A stretch of DNA of 57,387 bases from a virus. Where the stretch lies: IMG/VR virus record IMGVR_UViG_3300009285_005182, positions 1 to 57,387 of that record; one strand, written 5' to 3'. This document shows positions 32,762 through 41,482 of this stretch, piece after piece. Position 1 is the first letter of the stretch; each line of letters starts with the position of its first letter. Under the pieces are notes generated by a model. That model did no database searches, had not been told where the DNA came from, and was given only the letters and a program-made list of their open reading frames with translations. The translations under genes and the position numbers were made by a program.

Positions 32762-33145
32762 TTAGTCGGAATTAGCCAGCAACTCTTCTTTGCGGTCGTA
32801 CTCTTCACCGTCGCCGTTGATTCTTTCGGTGGTATAATCACGGTTGGCTTGCTCTATCTTCCTGGACATTTCTTCGGGAGACATTGGGCAATACAGGCGG
32901 TGGAGAAATTCAGCAGCCTGCTGTCTGGTCATATTGATGGAGTGCCCCAGGTTCAGGAAGTCGGTAAAAATCCCCATCTCCCGGTCCTGTGCCCACCTGC
33001 CCACAACGAAGGTCCCGTGAATCCTGTGATGGTATATGAAAAAATCCCGTCCTCCTGCAGGGGCTTTTCGTCGAATCCATCCAATCAGCTCACCGCCGGG
33101 GATGATTTCGTGCTGAGCCTCGTCGAACATGCAAGGAATAACCAT
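32762..33145 (-). CDS. Virion-cluster hypothetical protein
   Basis: 127 aa. EIIPGGELIGWIRRKAPAGGRDFFIYHHRIHGTFVVGRWAQDREMGIFTDFLNLGHS, then a helical region MTRQQAAEFLHRLYCPMSPEEMSRKIEQ. The family is familiar from phage head clusters near the capsid gene but I cannot name it. APAGG coincides with a copy of the dispersed GCCCCTGCAG motif. Confidence 0.5.
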   Translation of the reverse strand: MVIPCMFDEAQHEIIPGGELIGWIRRKAPAGGRDFFIYHHRIHGTFVVGRWAQDREMGIFTDFLNLGHSINMTRQQAAEFLHRLYCPMSPEEMSRKIEQANRDYTTERINGDGEEYDRKEELLANSD

Positions 33146-33162
33146 TGTATGTCTTCCCTATA

Positions 33163-33708
33163 TTATGGTACATAATAACCGGACGCATCCATAGCAACAG
33201 AACTTGTGGTGTCGGAGTGTCCGTGGAACACCAACAGGTCACATCCACATGGGTCGATCTGGAGGATACAGGTAAGCTCCGTGTCGTTGCCACCTCCATA
33301 TACCGCCGCCGTCGTAGGCCACTGAGTAGTGTTGTTGGTTAAGACTATTTCATCAGCAAACAGCGTATAGTTCGTAGCTCCATTCCAAGCTACCTGTGTC
33401 CCTATCTCCACATCCAGCGTGACAATTCTATGAAGATCGCAGTCCCTCTCCTTACATAGTCTGCCTGCCCACACGTCAATATATTTTGCATCGTCGCCGT
33501 TAGTCTTACCACGAAAGCGGAATAGCAACCTATTGAGGTTACGTGGAAGAGGGGTCCAGAGAACTACGTTGGTCATAGACGGTTCCCCACCTGTGGCTAC
33601 GAAACTATATTTTCTCTCCCCAACTGCAAGGGCGGAATCGGCATCCATAGTGGTCTTGTCGAACGTACCAAGCTGTTTCCAGGGCATTTGTATTAGGTTT
33701 TCTGCCAT
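33163..33708 (-). CDS. Virion-cluster beta-rich protein
   Basis: 181 aa. Beta strands with Cys-bearing loops (WAGRLCKERDCDLHRIVTLDVEIG; LTCILQIDPCGCDLLVFHGHSDTTSS). First gene after the strong terminator at 33722-33764. Possibly a decoration or minor capsid protein; no known family. Confidence 0.5.
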   Translation of the reverse strand: MAENLIQMPWKQLGTFDKTTMDADSALAVGERKYSFVATGGEPSMTNVVLWTPLPRNLNRLLFRFRGKTNGDDAKYIDVWAGRLCKERDCDLHRIVTLDVEIGTQVAWNGATNYTLFADEIVLTNNTTQWPTTAAVYGGGNDTELTCILQIDPCGCDLLVFHGHSDTTSSVAMDASGYYVP

Positions 33709-33721
33709 GTTCTGTTACTCC

Positions 33722-33764
33722 AAAAAAGGGGTAGGCACACGGTTGTATGCCGTAAGCCTACCCC
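33722..33764 (-). terminator. Strong intrinsic terminator
   Basis: Minus strand: GGGGTAGGC (33764-33756), inner TTACGG...CCGTGT, GCCTACCCC (33736-33728), then TTTTTT (33727-33722). Nine-bp GC-rich stem plus six U. Ends the beta-helix gene transcript. Confidence 0.9.
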
Positions 33765-33793
33765 CATCATACGTATAGGTTACTACTCGGTTA

Positions 33794-36193
33794 CTATGCC
33801 GGTAGTGTAGCGTCTTTTCCAGTGTAGTTAATACCCCAACCATTGGTTGAGCCACCATCTACAAACGGGTTGTTAGCCGGAGCATCCTTGCTGTCGTTGG
33901 CCACGTTACCGTTGACCCAACCATTGGCGGTTGTGGCACCGAGAGTGATTGCACCACCTGTTCCTGTATCTGTTCGCAACTTGACACGGTTGCCTTCGAT
34001 TACAGGATAGGAGGCTCCGGCGATATTGATAGCCGGGTTCGCAGTTGTGCCGTTGCCAAGAACCAGGTTATCCAGAATCTTACCACACGTTATATTACCC
34101 TGAACATTGACGGCGGAACCGGTGGTTGCCATCCCACCAAGCTCGTTGAAGAAGTTGTCTTCAACAACAAGGTACGGTGCGTCTGCTCCTGCGGGGATGA
34201 GAATACCGTCCAGGCAGGGGGCGTCGGCATCACGCCCGATGTGACAATCGTGAATGTAGTTACCATACGCACCGGCGACACAGCCGTCAAAGGAGATGGC
34301 AGCGGCGGTTGTGTCACCACCGCCAATGGTCAGGTTGGCGATTTCAACGCGGTCTCCGGCGTCGGTAAATGTGATACCAGGAACAGCCGTTGCGGGCTTG
34401 ATTCTTGGATATGACATACCCTTACAAGCGTTGCCGATGATGTGGACAAAGGATTTGTCGATTGTTACGGTGGCTCCACCGCCACTGTAATCAAAGACAA
34501 GAATCCAATCATCGACAGAATTGGAGCAGGCGGTGATAGCCTCCTGTATAGTTTGGAAGGCAGTCGCCGGAGTCTTGCCGTCGCCTGATACACCAATGTT
34601 GGCATCGACATACCAGATTGCGATAGGCATTGCAGACCCTGCAACCGATTTGAGATTGTAACCCATTTCAATTTGCAGGACTTTGGCGAGAGCTTCGATA
34701 GAGTGATACCGCCTGTCATAATCGGAGGCGTCCCCATCGTCAGTGAGGATGTCGGCCAACACCGTATTGTCAGCAACCTCGGTACTAATATCTACAGGGT
34801 CACTTGTGTCAGCGATTGCGGTCTGAGCCAAGTGATCCAGATTGGCTCCAACCAGAGCCGCAGTTGCCCCTGTTCCAGCAGCCAAAGCATCAGAGATAGC
34901 CTCTAACGAGTCCGTAGATGCCAGGTAATCGGAGGTGTCTGCTCCCTTAGTCATTATGTGGGATAGAACCGAGCCATCGGCTGCGTAAGTTGACAAGTCA
35001 GCATCTGCAGCTACCCCAGTAGTAGTATTCTGGAGATGGTCAAGCTGAATCCCAGCTCCCAGAGTAGTACCTGCAGTCAGGGTGTCGGAGATTGCTTCGA
35101 GTGAATCCGTAGATGCCAGGAAGTCAGAGGAGTCTGCCCCCTTAGTCATTATATGAGAGAGGACAGAACCGTCCGCCACATAAGTAGTCAGGTCCGCGTC
35201 CGCGGCCACACCCGTGTCAGTCTTATTGAGGTGGTCGAGGTTGTAGGCTTCTATTGCCGCCTCCAGCTCTCCACCACCCACAACTACCGCCGCCGTTCCA
35301 TCGGCGGTCACGGCATAAACATCGAACCAAGCCATGTCCGCAGCGACTACAGCAGAGTCAGCCGCAGTGGTAGTGGCCTCGATGTACACCTGCCGGATGA
35401 TACCGGTAGTGTTAGCATGACACTCAATACCTGGTTCAGCGTCCTTGACCTTGATGGTGCAGTTTTCGATGAGCAAGTCGGTGGATGCAGCAGTCTCACT
35501 GACAATACCCGCAGTGCTGTAGTTACCAATGATTCGACAGCCACTGATTATGCAGTTGTCGGATGTACCGGTCAGACAGATGGCGTCTGTAACCCCTGCA
35601 GATGCTACTTTGGTGCGGAACAAACAATCCTTGATTACTGTATTGTCACAGCCTGCCTTTAGGTTAATGGCCGTGATAAACTCATCCACAGAGTCGTCGC
35701 CCTCTGCGAACTCGCAGTCTTCGATGAGGGTCCCGGTTACAGACGCTTCGATGTCAAGCCCTATGAGGATGTCTGTCACCGAGGGATTGAACCGAAGTCC
35801 CTTGATTGTTACATTTGCAGCTCCAATATCCACAGAGTCGGCGGCGTTGGAGTACGTGATGGTCGGGCGGTTTGTGCCGTTGCCAAGACCGATACAGGTA
35901 ACTCCAGCCACGTCGAAGTCGATGGTCGAGGTGCTGAGTGTTTCGGCGTGTCCGGGAGCAACAAGAATTACATCGCCGTTGCTGGCCGTACACAAACCGA
36001 TGGCGTAGTCGATGGTCGCTAGGGGGATGTCCCACTTGTGGCCATGAACGCCGTCATTGGCGTCTAACGTCTGGGCAGCACCCGAATCGACAAACCACAC
36101 GTTGCCGTTGGGAAGGGCACGTCCCGCTTTAATTGTAGGCAGTATGGCGATTGACTCCCAGCCATACTTGCGAATCAAGTCTAATACTTGCAT
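33794..36193 (-). CDS. Right-handed beta-helix virion protein with duplicated linker
   Basis: 799 aa. Two beta-helix segments (residues ~40-290: VTIKGLRFNPS, TLIEDCEFAEGDD, TVIKDCLFRTK, CIISGCRIIGN, LLIENCTIKV; and ~530-760: VHIIGNACKG, VEIANLTIGGGD, YLVVEDNFFNE, PVIEGNRVKL) flank a linker. The linker is built from two ~63-aa repeats (LDHL..TGVAADADLxTYxADGSVLSHIMTKGAD, LASTDSLEAISDxLxAGT) and a degenerate third. Directly downstream of the major capsid gene and bracketed by terminators at 36.27 and 33.74 kb, so expressed with or near the capsid. Could be a capsid fibre or spike. Confidence 0.75.
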   Translation of the reverse strand: MQVLDLIRKYGWESIAILPTIKAGRALPNGNVWFVDSGAAQTLDANDGVHGHKWDIPLATIDYAIGLCTASNGDVILVAPGHAETLSTSTIDFDVAGVTCIGLGNGTNRPTITYSNAADSVDIGAANVTIKGLRFNPSVTDILIGLDIEASVTGTLIEDCEFAEGDDSVDEFITAINLKAGCDNTVIKDCLFRTKVASAGVTDAICLTGTSDNCIISGCRIIGNYSTAGIVSETAASTDLLIENCTIKVKDAEPGIECHANTTGIIRQVYIEATTTAADSAVVAADMAWFDVYAVTADGTAAVVVGGGELEAAIEAYNLDHLNKTDTGVAADADLTTYVADGSVLSHIMTKGADSSDFLASTDSLEAISDTLTAGTTLGAGIQLDHLQNTTTGVAADADLSTYAADGSVLSHIMTKGADTSDYLASTDSLEAISDALAAGTGATAALVGANLDHLAQTAIADTSDPVDISTEVADNTVLADILTDDGDASDYDRRYHSIEALAKVLQIEMGYNLKSVAGSAMPIAIWYVDANIGVSGDGKTPATAFQTIQEAITACSNSVDDWILVFDYSGGGATVTIDKSFVHIIGNACKGMSYPRIKPATAVPGITFTDAGDRVEIANLTIGGGDTTAAAISFDGCVAGAYGNYIHDCHIGRDADAPCLDGILIPAGADAPYLVVEDNFFNELGGMATTGSAVNVQGNITCGKILDNLVLGNGTTANPAINIAGASYPVIEGNRVKLRTDTGTGGAITLGATTANGWVNGNVANDSKDAPANNPFVDGGSTNGWGINYTGKDATLPA
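34870..35230 (-). repeat. Two ~190-bp direct repeats within beta-helix gene
   Basis: Coding repeat of the linker module. The block around 34900-35040 and that around 35090-35230 share long runs (e.g. 'TCCGTAGATGCCAGG', 'CCCTTAGTCATTAT') and encode the same 'SLEAISD...ASTDSDF...KTMIHSLVSGD' module read in reverse order. Recent internal duplication. Confidence 0.7.
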
Positions 36194-36250
36194 TTCTGTC
36201 TCCTTTTATACTACATTCTAAACTAAACTACCTTGAAGGATTGATGCCAT

Positions 36251-36296
36251 AAAACAGCCGACGGGCTTGTTTAGGGAAGACAAGCACCGCCGACTG
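36251..36296 (-). terminator. Hairpin/terminator after major capsid gene
   Basis: Minus strand: CAGTCGGCGGTGCTTGT pairs with ACAAGCCCGTCGGCTG (one bulge, one G-U, one mismatch) and is followed by TTTT. Lies between the capsid stop (36316) and the beta-helix start (36193). The short U-run suggests a partial terminator or mRNA-stabilising hairpin, which would lift capsid expression over that of the next gene. Confidence 0.75.
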
Positions 36297-36315
36297 TCAT
36301 TCACAATACTACATA

Positions 36316-37908
36316 CTACGCTTCCGTGAGGTTAGTTAATTTGATTCCCCGGACATCTTGCGGGATCGTTGCCTGATACTGGAAGAATGGGGCTTCCAGA
36401 ATGTCCAGCACCTGCCCGGAACTTCCACGGGCCACCATAAAGATGCCAGTGTGCCCACCCAGAGGTGCGAGGAACTGAATCTCACCGTCCAAGCCGCCAC
36501 TCTGGTCGAGCCTGGAGTCACCCTTGCTGATTGACGGTGGCACGTACCTCTTGATATTACCCCCACCAAGCTTCAGGGCGTACAGCCTGTTCTTCACACA
36601 GAGCGGGTCAACAATCCACTTAACCACCCTGCCGTTGAACTCGTATCCAACCTCTGCCCAGCCGCCCTGAACCTTCAGGGACTTACCGGCACGGTCGTAG
36701 AAGTACCTGTTGTTGTAGAGACCGAATTGCTGCAGATACTTCTGAGTCACACCATTGGTGGTAATCAGTGTATCAATAGTCAGTCCAGGATAGGCGTCCA
36801 GGTAGTCGCCCACTCTCTTGTTCAACACATCCTCAGTCAGCGGCCCACTAATATCGTGGACAGCGGACTTGAACTGTGGGTACGTTCCGAGGTCGAGAGC
36901 CTGACTTCCAGCAGTGCCGCTCAGCAAGTAGCCGGAGCTTTGAATCCAGTCCTCCATGCCCCACGTAGGCATCGGTCTGGTCCCGCTGGAGTAGGTGCTG
37001 CAGTCACGCATAACAATGTAGTCGTACTGGGCGATAGGCACAGACCCCGCGGCCTTCCAGCCGTGAGTCGTATCATACGCCTCAATCAGACCGTCACCAG
37101 AATCAATACCGACGCACTTGAACGTCCGGCTCAGGTAGTCCACAGCCGTAATCATAACGTGGACATATCCGGCAGCAGCCGTGTAGTTCACACGGTCGGT
37201 GCCGTTGGTGGCCGAACCATCCTGAAGGACGCCGCCATCCGACGCATCGCCCTTGACAATATCAATCATCATGCCGGGGCGGAAGTTGTGGATAGTGCCG
37301 TACTTCTCATCAATGGTCACAGTCACAACATTGCTAGCATTACTGACTGACGTAACAGCCCCCAGTATCTTAGTTTTATACCCGGAGGCGTTGGTGACAG
37401 ACAATGCGTGGAAGCCGGTAGCCTCCACCATCGCCCTCAGTTTTCCGACAGCCTTAATATCCCTGGCTACCGACTTAATCTGCGTAGCACTCAGGGCATC
37501 CGCCGACATCCATGCAGTCGGCACGCTGAAGTTGCCGGTTGTCATGTGCAGGTACAGGTCACGCTGCAAGCTACCGGCATGGGGAGATTCCGTGGCCGTG
37601 GGGAACGGAGTCGAGGCCGCAGCAGTCACAAACTGCAACATCTGTGCCTGAGCCCCACTTGTACTTGCCGCCACAAACGCCGGTCCATATGGAGCGGCAT
37701 ATTTCATCAACCCCGAAATACCAGAATCAAAAAGGTGAATAACCTTCCAGTCCCTGCCCAACGGACTGGCCGGGTCCTTACTTACTCCCACCGATGTTAC
37801 AATCATGTCCCGGAAGAAAGGAGCCACGAGGGGGAGACTCTCGTGCATCACACTGGGCAATTCTTCTCTAATAAAGTGAGACAGGTTCTCGATAGCCGTA
37901 TCAGCCAT
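36316..37908 (-). CDS. Major capsid protein
   Basis: 530 aa. Position (after terminase, portal and scaffold) and size fit a major capsid protein. N-terminal helix LSHFIREELPSVMHESLPLVAPFFRDMIVTS, long alpha/beta core with SATQIKSVARDIKAVGKLRAMVEATGFHAL (spine-helix-like), and a C-terminal QGGWAEVGYEFNGRVVKWIVDPLCVKNRLYALKLGGG...GGHTGIFMVARGSSGQVLDILEAPFFQYQAT. HK97-fold membership is inferred. Followed by a strong hairpin. Confidence 0.8.
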   Translation of the reverse strand: MADTAIENLSHFIREELPSVMHESLPLVAPFFRDMIVTSVGVSKDPASPLGRDWKVIHLFDSGISGLMKYAAPYGPAFVAASTSGAQAQMLQFVTAAASTPFPTATESPHAGSLQRDLYLHMTTGNFSVPTAWMSADALSATQIKSVARDIKAVGKLRAMVEATGFHALSVTNASGYKTKILGAVTSVSNASNVVTVTIDEKYGTIHNFRPGMMIDIVKGDASDGGVLQDGSATNGTDRVNYTAAAGYVHVMITAVDYLSRTFKCVGIDSGDGLIEAYDTTHGWKAAGSVPIAQYDYIVMRDCSTYSSGTRPMPTWGMEDWIQSSGYLLSGTAGSQALDLGTYPQFKSAVHDISGPLTEDVLNKRVGDYLDAYPGLTIDTLITTNGVTQKYLQQFGLYNNRYFYDRAGKSLKVQGGWAEVGYEFNGRVVKWIVDPLCVKNRLYALKLGGGNIKRYVPPSISKGDSRLDQSGGLDGEIQFLAPLGGHTGIFMVARGSSGQVLDILEAPFFQYQATIPQDVRGIKLTNLTEA

Positions 37909-37985
37909 ATTAAATACCTTAAATTACTTTAATTGATTGTTTCTTTTCGGTAAATAGTATGGCAATACCACACTACTACCTCACG

Positions 37986-39035
37986 TCATACAGCCAATCC
38001 CCTATTTCTAATCGACTTGACAAACTTCTGTCCAAGCCTCTTAACGACATTATCGTCGTAGTCAGGGTCGTCTGATGATACACGCTTGATGTCGTCGTCA
38101 GAGTGGACTTCGGCAGGAAGATTCCCGTCAACGCCAAGGCCCAGTACAGAGGCTAATGCCAGTCCGGGTTGCCTGCTTGACTTCGTCGGAATACCGAGCT
38201 TCTTTACCTGGTCTCTCACCCCTTGGATGGCAGACTGTATCATCTCGGTTCCAAATTTTTCCTTTGTGTACGGAGACGCCAAAATCTTCTCACGAACTCT
38301 TTGCTGCACCATCGACATAATGGCCGCTTTCCGGTTTTCTTTTATATCAACCGGACTTTCTTTCAGTATTTTACCAAAGAAATCGTCTTTGTCAACCCCC
38401 TCCTGGCACATTTTTTCAACTTTTATCTCGGCATTATCAATCTGGTCCTGCCGAGCCTGGTTCAGCGTGCTTCTGGTATCCTCATCCAAGTCCTCTATCG
38501 TAACCTTCTTGGGGGGAGTATCCTTGCTTTTTCCACCACCCCCGCCCCCACTCTTCCTCACTTCTTCCTGAAACAACTCAAGCATCTTGTCGGGGTCCTC
38601 GTCCATATACACTGCCAGCTTTCTGATGTCTTTCTCATCAACATTGCCGTCTTTGGTTCCGAATACTTTCTTGAACGCTTCCTTAATCTCAAACCCCTCC
38701 TTGCCCTTCTTAAACTGGTCAGCCGCCTCAGTAAATCTCTTATCAGCCCCTGCAGATTTTGTAGCAAGGGTCTTTAGCTCATCTAGTGTAAGCTGCTTGG
38801 TTTCACCATCCACCTTCACTTCGTAGGTGGAGGGTCTATTCTTATCATCTCCCCCTCCTCCTCCACCGCCAGAGCCCTGTCCATCTCCGCCACCAGAGCC
38901 TCCTTTTCCGCCGCTGTCATCTTCCTTCCCACCTCCCCCGGCTGCTCCTCCTGTGTCGCCTCCGTCATCTTTCTCAAATACATATGTAATTCCAGACCTC
39001 CATAAACCAAGTTTCATTAGCTCTTGCAAATTCAT
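37986..39035 (-). CDS. Capsid scaffolding protein
   Basis: 349 aa. Acidic Gly-rich N-terminus (residues 20-68, runs of G with D/K/E), then charged helices: YEVKVDGETKQLTLDELKTLATKSAGADKRFTEAADQFKKGKEGFEI..., a GGGGGGKSKDTPPKK linker, and a basic C-terminus (VVKRLGQKFVKSIRNRGLAV). Highly charged, helical, disordered, located between portal and capsid: classic scaffold. No protease motif recognised. Confidence 0.85.
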   Translation of the reverse strand: MNLQELMKLGLWRSGITYVFEKDDGGDTGGAAGGGGKEDDSGGKGGSGGGDGQGSGGGGGGGDDKNRPSTYEVKVDGETKQLTLDELKTLATKSAGADKRFTEAADQFKKGKEGFEIKEAFKKVFGTKDGNVDEKDIRKLAVYMDEDPDKMLELFQEEVRKSGGGGGGKSKDTPPKKVTIEDLDEDTRSTLNQARQDQIDNAEIKVEKMCQEGVDKDDFFGKILKESPVDIKENRKAAIMSMVQQRVREKILASPYTKEKFGTEMIQSAIQGVRDQVKKLGIPTKSSRQPGLALASVLGLGVDGNLPAEVHSDDDIKRVSSDDPDYDDNVVKRLGQKFVKSIRNRGLAV

Positions 39036-39074
39036 TGTCTAGCTCCTTTCGGCCCGTAGGCTTGGATTGGGGTA

Positions 39075-41111
39075 CTAAAACTGCGGAGAAGCACCTACGT
39101 TAGGGGCCCCGCCCATCATCATTTTTTGCATCGCTTCTATACTCCCCACTGCACCCTCCGCGGCCTCTTCCGGTTTTGGCATACCTTCCGGCAACATGCC
39201 CATCCCATCCATGTGCTCCTCCCTGTGTGATACGAAAGCATCCCTCACTGCAGGGGCTGCCAGGAAAAACTCTGGACGGGCCATAAATGCGTCAAGCACC
39301 ATCATGTGAACTTTATGCTGGTCCCTGTCTGAAAATATGATTTTGCCCGGAGTCTGCCCGTCGTTAAAAAGTACCAGATTTTCCAGCATCGCTCTTCGGT
39401 AGTTCTGCCACTCCACCTCATTGCCAACCGGAAGTTCAAGAGCTTCCTTCCTCACCAGGATATTGTATTCTGTAAGAGTAATAATCCCCTTCTCCAGAGC
39501 AGAGGTTATCTCCATCTTACGCTGTTCCTTGGAACGGGGGATAGCAGACTCTACACTAACCACAACCTCATCGGGATGGGGTATGGAGTTCTGTGTAAGA
39601 GTCATCTTGCCGGTGCCCGACTCAAGCTGGATACCGGAAAGTGTATCGTCCAGGTTGGTAATATCTATAACCTTGGAATCTCCCCACATCCTCTTGGCAA
39701 TATCCAGCACCACCCGGTAGCACTCGCTGAACGCCTGGGCACAAGCCTTGGCGGTCGGAGTCAACGGAACGCTGGAGGTCTCGAACAAGAAGCCCAGACC
39801 GGCAGACGAATCTACACGGCCTGGAGCATCCCCACCCATAAGCTCCTTGGGCTGGTTGGCAATCCGGTCTTGAATAGCTGCACCCATTTGGATGAGCTGT
39901 ACAGGGAGCGTACCGGATGTCTTTGGGTTTATATTGTAGGGCTTGGCCTCCGGTGTGACGGGGTCAGGCTCATATCTCGCACGCTTCAGCCCATCACGCC
40001 CACGAATAATACTGGCCGGGACACCGGAGGTGGTAGGCTCGTAGAAAATACCGTAGAGGTCCCACTCCTTAGCGTTCTGGAACTGTCTGGCTATGGCAGC
40101 CTCCATCTCGCAGTTCATCGGAATCAAGGTATCCACGTAGGAGCGTCCCCAGAAACTTCCAATATCTATATCTGAAACCACCTGTATGGGAAACGGTCGT
40201 CTGTCCAGCTTATAGTTGTCTCTGGTCACTATCTTCCCACCGGCACTCAGTATATGCTCCTCAAGATAACTGTCCTTGGTCCTGGTCCATATCTCGGCCA
40301 CCTCCACCGCCTTAATCCTACGCTGGTCGCCCTTCTTGCTGCCCAGCCTGCGATTCTTCCCGGAGTTCGGAGGAGTATTATCCAAGTCTGTGGTAATGGC
40401 GGAACTACCTATACCAGTTATGACTCCTCCCCTAGAATCGTCATCAGCCCCTGCAGGTATCATTCCTACAGGAACCTCGGTGGTTTCCATCTTGCTCCAA
40501 ACCTGGGAGCGTGAGTCGGGGGTGTTTGGTAAACCCATCAACCACTGCAGGGGCACTAGTTTTCGGCGGAGGATTCCCATAGCTTTGTGAGTGCTGTCCA
40601 CATCTATAGGCAGTGGTATAATTTCCCAGGGGGGAACTACGTCTATACCAATTCGGTCTTCGTCTATGGCCCACGGAATAAGAGCAGCGGTGCCGTACAA
40701 CAGCAGGACTTTGAAGAATTCCAGCTGCAGGTTGGTGACTTTGGGTCGGGGGAAGACGGACTGTAGCACGACCTGAGCTACACTGGCCTTACGCATACCG
40801 TCCAGGCTGATGCCTTCCTTAGTTACAGCCGGGTAGAGATTCAGGCCCATCAAGCGACCGAGCTGGGATTGGTACTTGGCGACAATCTCCTCATACATGA
40901 ATTCCAGCACGCCCCTCTCATTCATGTAGGAAATCTGGATAGAGCCCTCTCGGTAATTGACGTTCTTGAAGTTTCGGACGCCCCGCATGTACCACCTGGA
41001 AATCCACCAGCGGATGGATGAGGGGTTCTGCTTACGCTTGCCCTCTCCAAGCAAGAATCGTATCGTGTCTTCGGCCTGTGCTGTGTCCGTTGGGATAATC
41101 AGGTCATTCAT
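39075..41111 (-). CDS. Portal protein
   Basis: 678 aa. N-terminal WWISRWYMRGVRNFKNVNYREGSIQISYMNERG..YEEIVAKYQSQLGRLMGLNLYPAV; core FKVLLLYGTAALIPWAIDEDRIGIDVVPPWEIIPLPIDVDSTHKAMGILRRKLV (the 'V.P.EI...' portal pattern); C-terminal helical region IPRSKEQRKMEITSALEKGIITLTEYNILVRKEALELP and an MMGG-rich tail. Size and the gene order (terminase, portal, scaffold, capsid) support the dodecameric portal. A small TM gene lies between terminase and portal. Confidence 0.85.
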   Translation of the reverse strand: MNDLIIPTDTAQAEDTIRFLLGEGKRKQNPSSIRWWISRWYMRGVRNFKNVNYREGSIQISYMNERGVLEFMYEEIVAKYQSQLGRLMGLNLYPAVTKEGISLDGMRKASVAQVVLQSVFPRPKVTNLQLEFFKVLLLYGTAALIPWAIDEDRIGIDVVPPWEIIPLPIDVDSTHKAMGILRRKLVPLQWLMGLPNTPDSRSQVWSKMETTEVPVGMIPAGADDDSRGGVITGIGSSAITTDLDNTPPNSGKNRRLGSKKGDQRRIKAVEVAEIWTRTKDSYLEEHILSAGGKIVTRDNYKLDRRPFPIQVVSDIDIGSFWGRSYVDTLIPMNCEMEAAIARQFQNAKEWDLYGIFYEPTTSGVPASIIRGRDGLKRARYEPDPVTPEAKPYNINPKTSGTLPVQLIQMGAAIQDRIANQPKELMGGDAPGRVDSSAGLGFLFETSSVPLTPTAKACAQAFSECYRVVLDIAKRMWGDSKVIDITNLDDTLSGIQLESGTGKMTLTQNSIPHPDEVVVSVESAIPRSKEQRKMEITSALEKGIITLTEYNILVRKEALELPVGNEVEWQNYRRAMLENLVLFNDGQTPGKIIFSDRDQHKVHMMVLDAFMARPEFFLAAPAVRDAFVSHREEHMDGMGMLPEGMPKPEEAAEGAVGSIEAMQKMMMGGAPNVGASPQF

Positions 41112-41117
41112 GGGCTA

Positions 41118-41435
41118 CTACCCTCGTTGAACTAAAGTATAACCATTCGGTTCGGATTCCGGCTCCGGGTGTTCTTTCAGGGAATCTGTCCCTTTTTCTA
41201 TGTCTGCCAGTATCCTCTCCCTGTTGGCAGCGTTCACCATCATACGGGCCCCCGGATAATTCTCTTTCTCAGTGGCTGCGTAGGCGGCGAAGTCACGGAC
41301 CAGGTTTCCATATTCCTTGGTGGCGCGTTGCAGCTGGTTGTCATAATTGCTAAGCACACGGAATAGTTTCAAGACCATCACGAAGCAAACTATGGACAAG
41401 GCCCCAAGAGCTATTGTTGTCGTTAGTTCATTCAT
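41118..41435 (-). CDS. Membrane protein between terminase and portal
   Basis: 105 aa. N-terminal TM helix (LTTTIALGALSIVCFVMVLKLFRVL), then a coiled, charged cytoplasmic or periplasmic part (YDNQLQRATKEYGNLVRDFAAYAATEKENYPG...ADIEKGTDSLKEHPEPESEP). The layout recalls i-spanins or small holin accessories, but the neighbours are packaging genes. Function unknown. Confidence 0.55.
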   Translation of the reverse strand: MNELTTTIALGALSIVCFVMVLKLFRVLSNYDNQLQRATKEYGNLVRDFAAYAATEKENYPGARMMVNAANRERILADIEKGTDSLKEHPEPESEPNGYTLVQRG

Positions 41436-41450
41436 TTCAATCTCCTTTGT

Positions 41451-41478
41451 ATTTTAACATATCTTTTGGTTTTTGCAA
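41451..41478 (-). promoter_or_regulatory. Possible sigma-70 promoter before the membrane/portal genes
   Basis: Minus strand TTGCAA, 16-nt spacer, TAAAAT in the short gap after the terminase stop, 16 bp before the ATG at 41435. Less close to consensus than the promoters at 22.7, 28.3, 48.2 and 49.3 kb. Confidence 0.4.
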
Positions 41479-41482
41479 TAGG

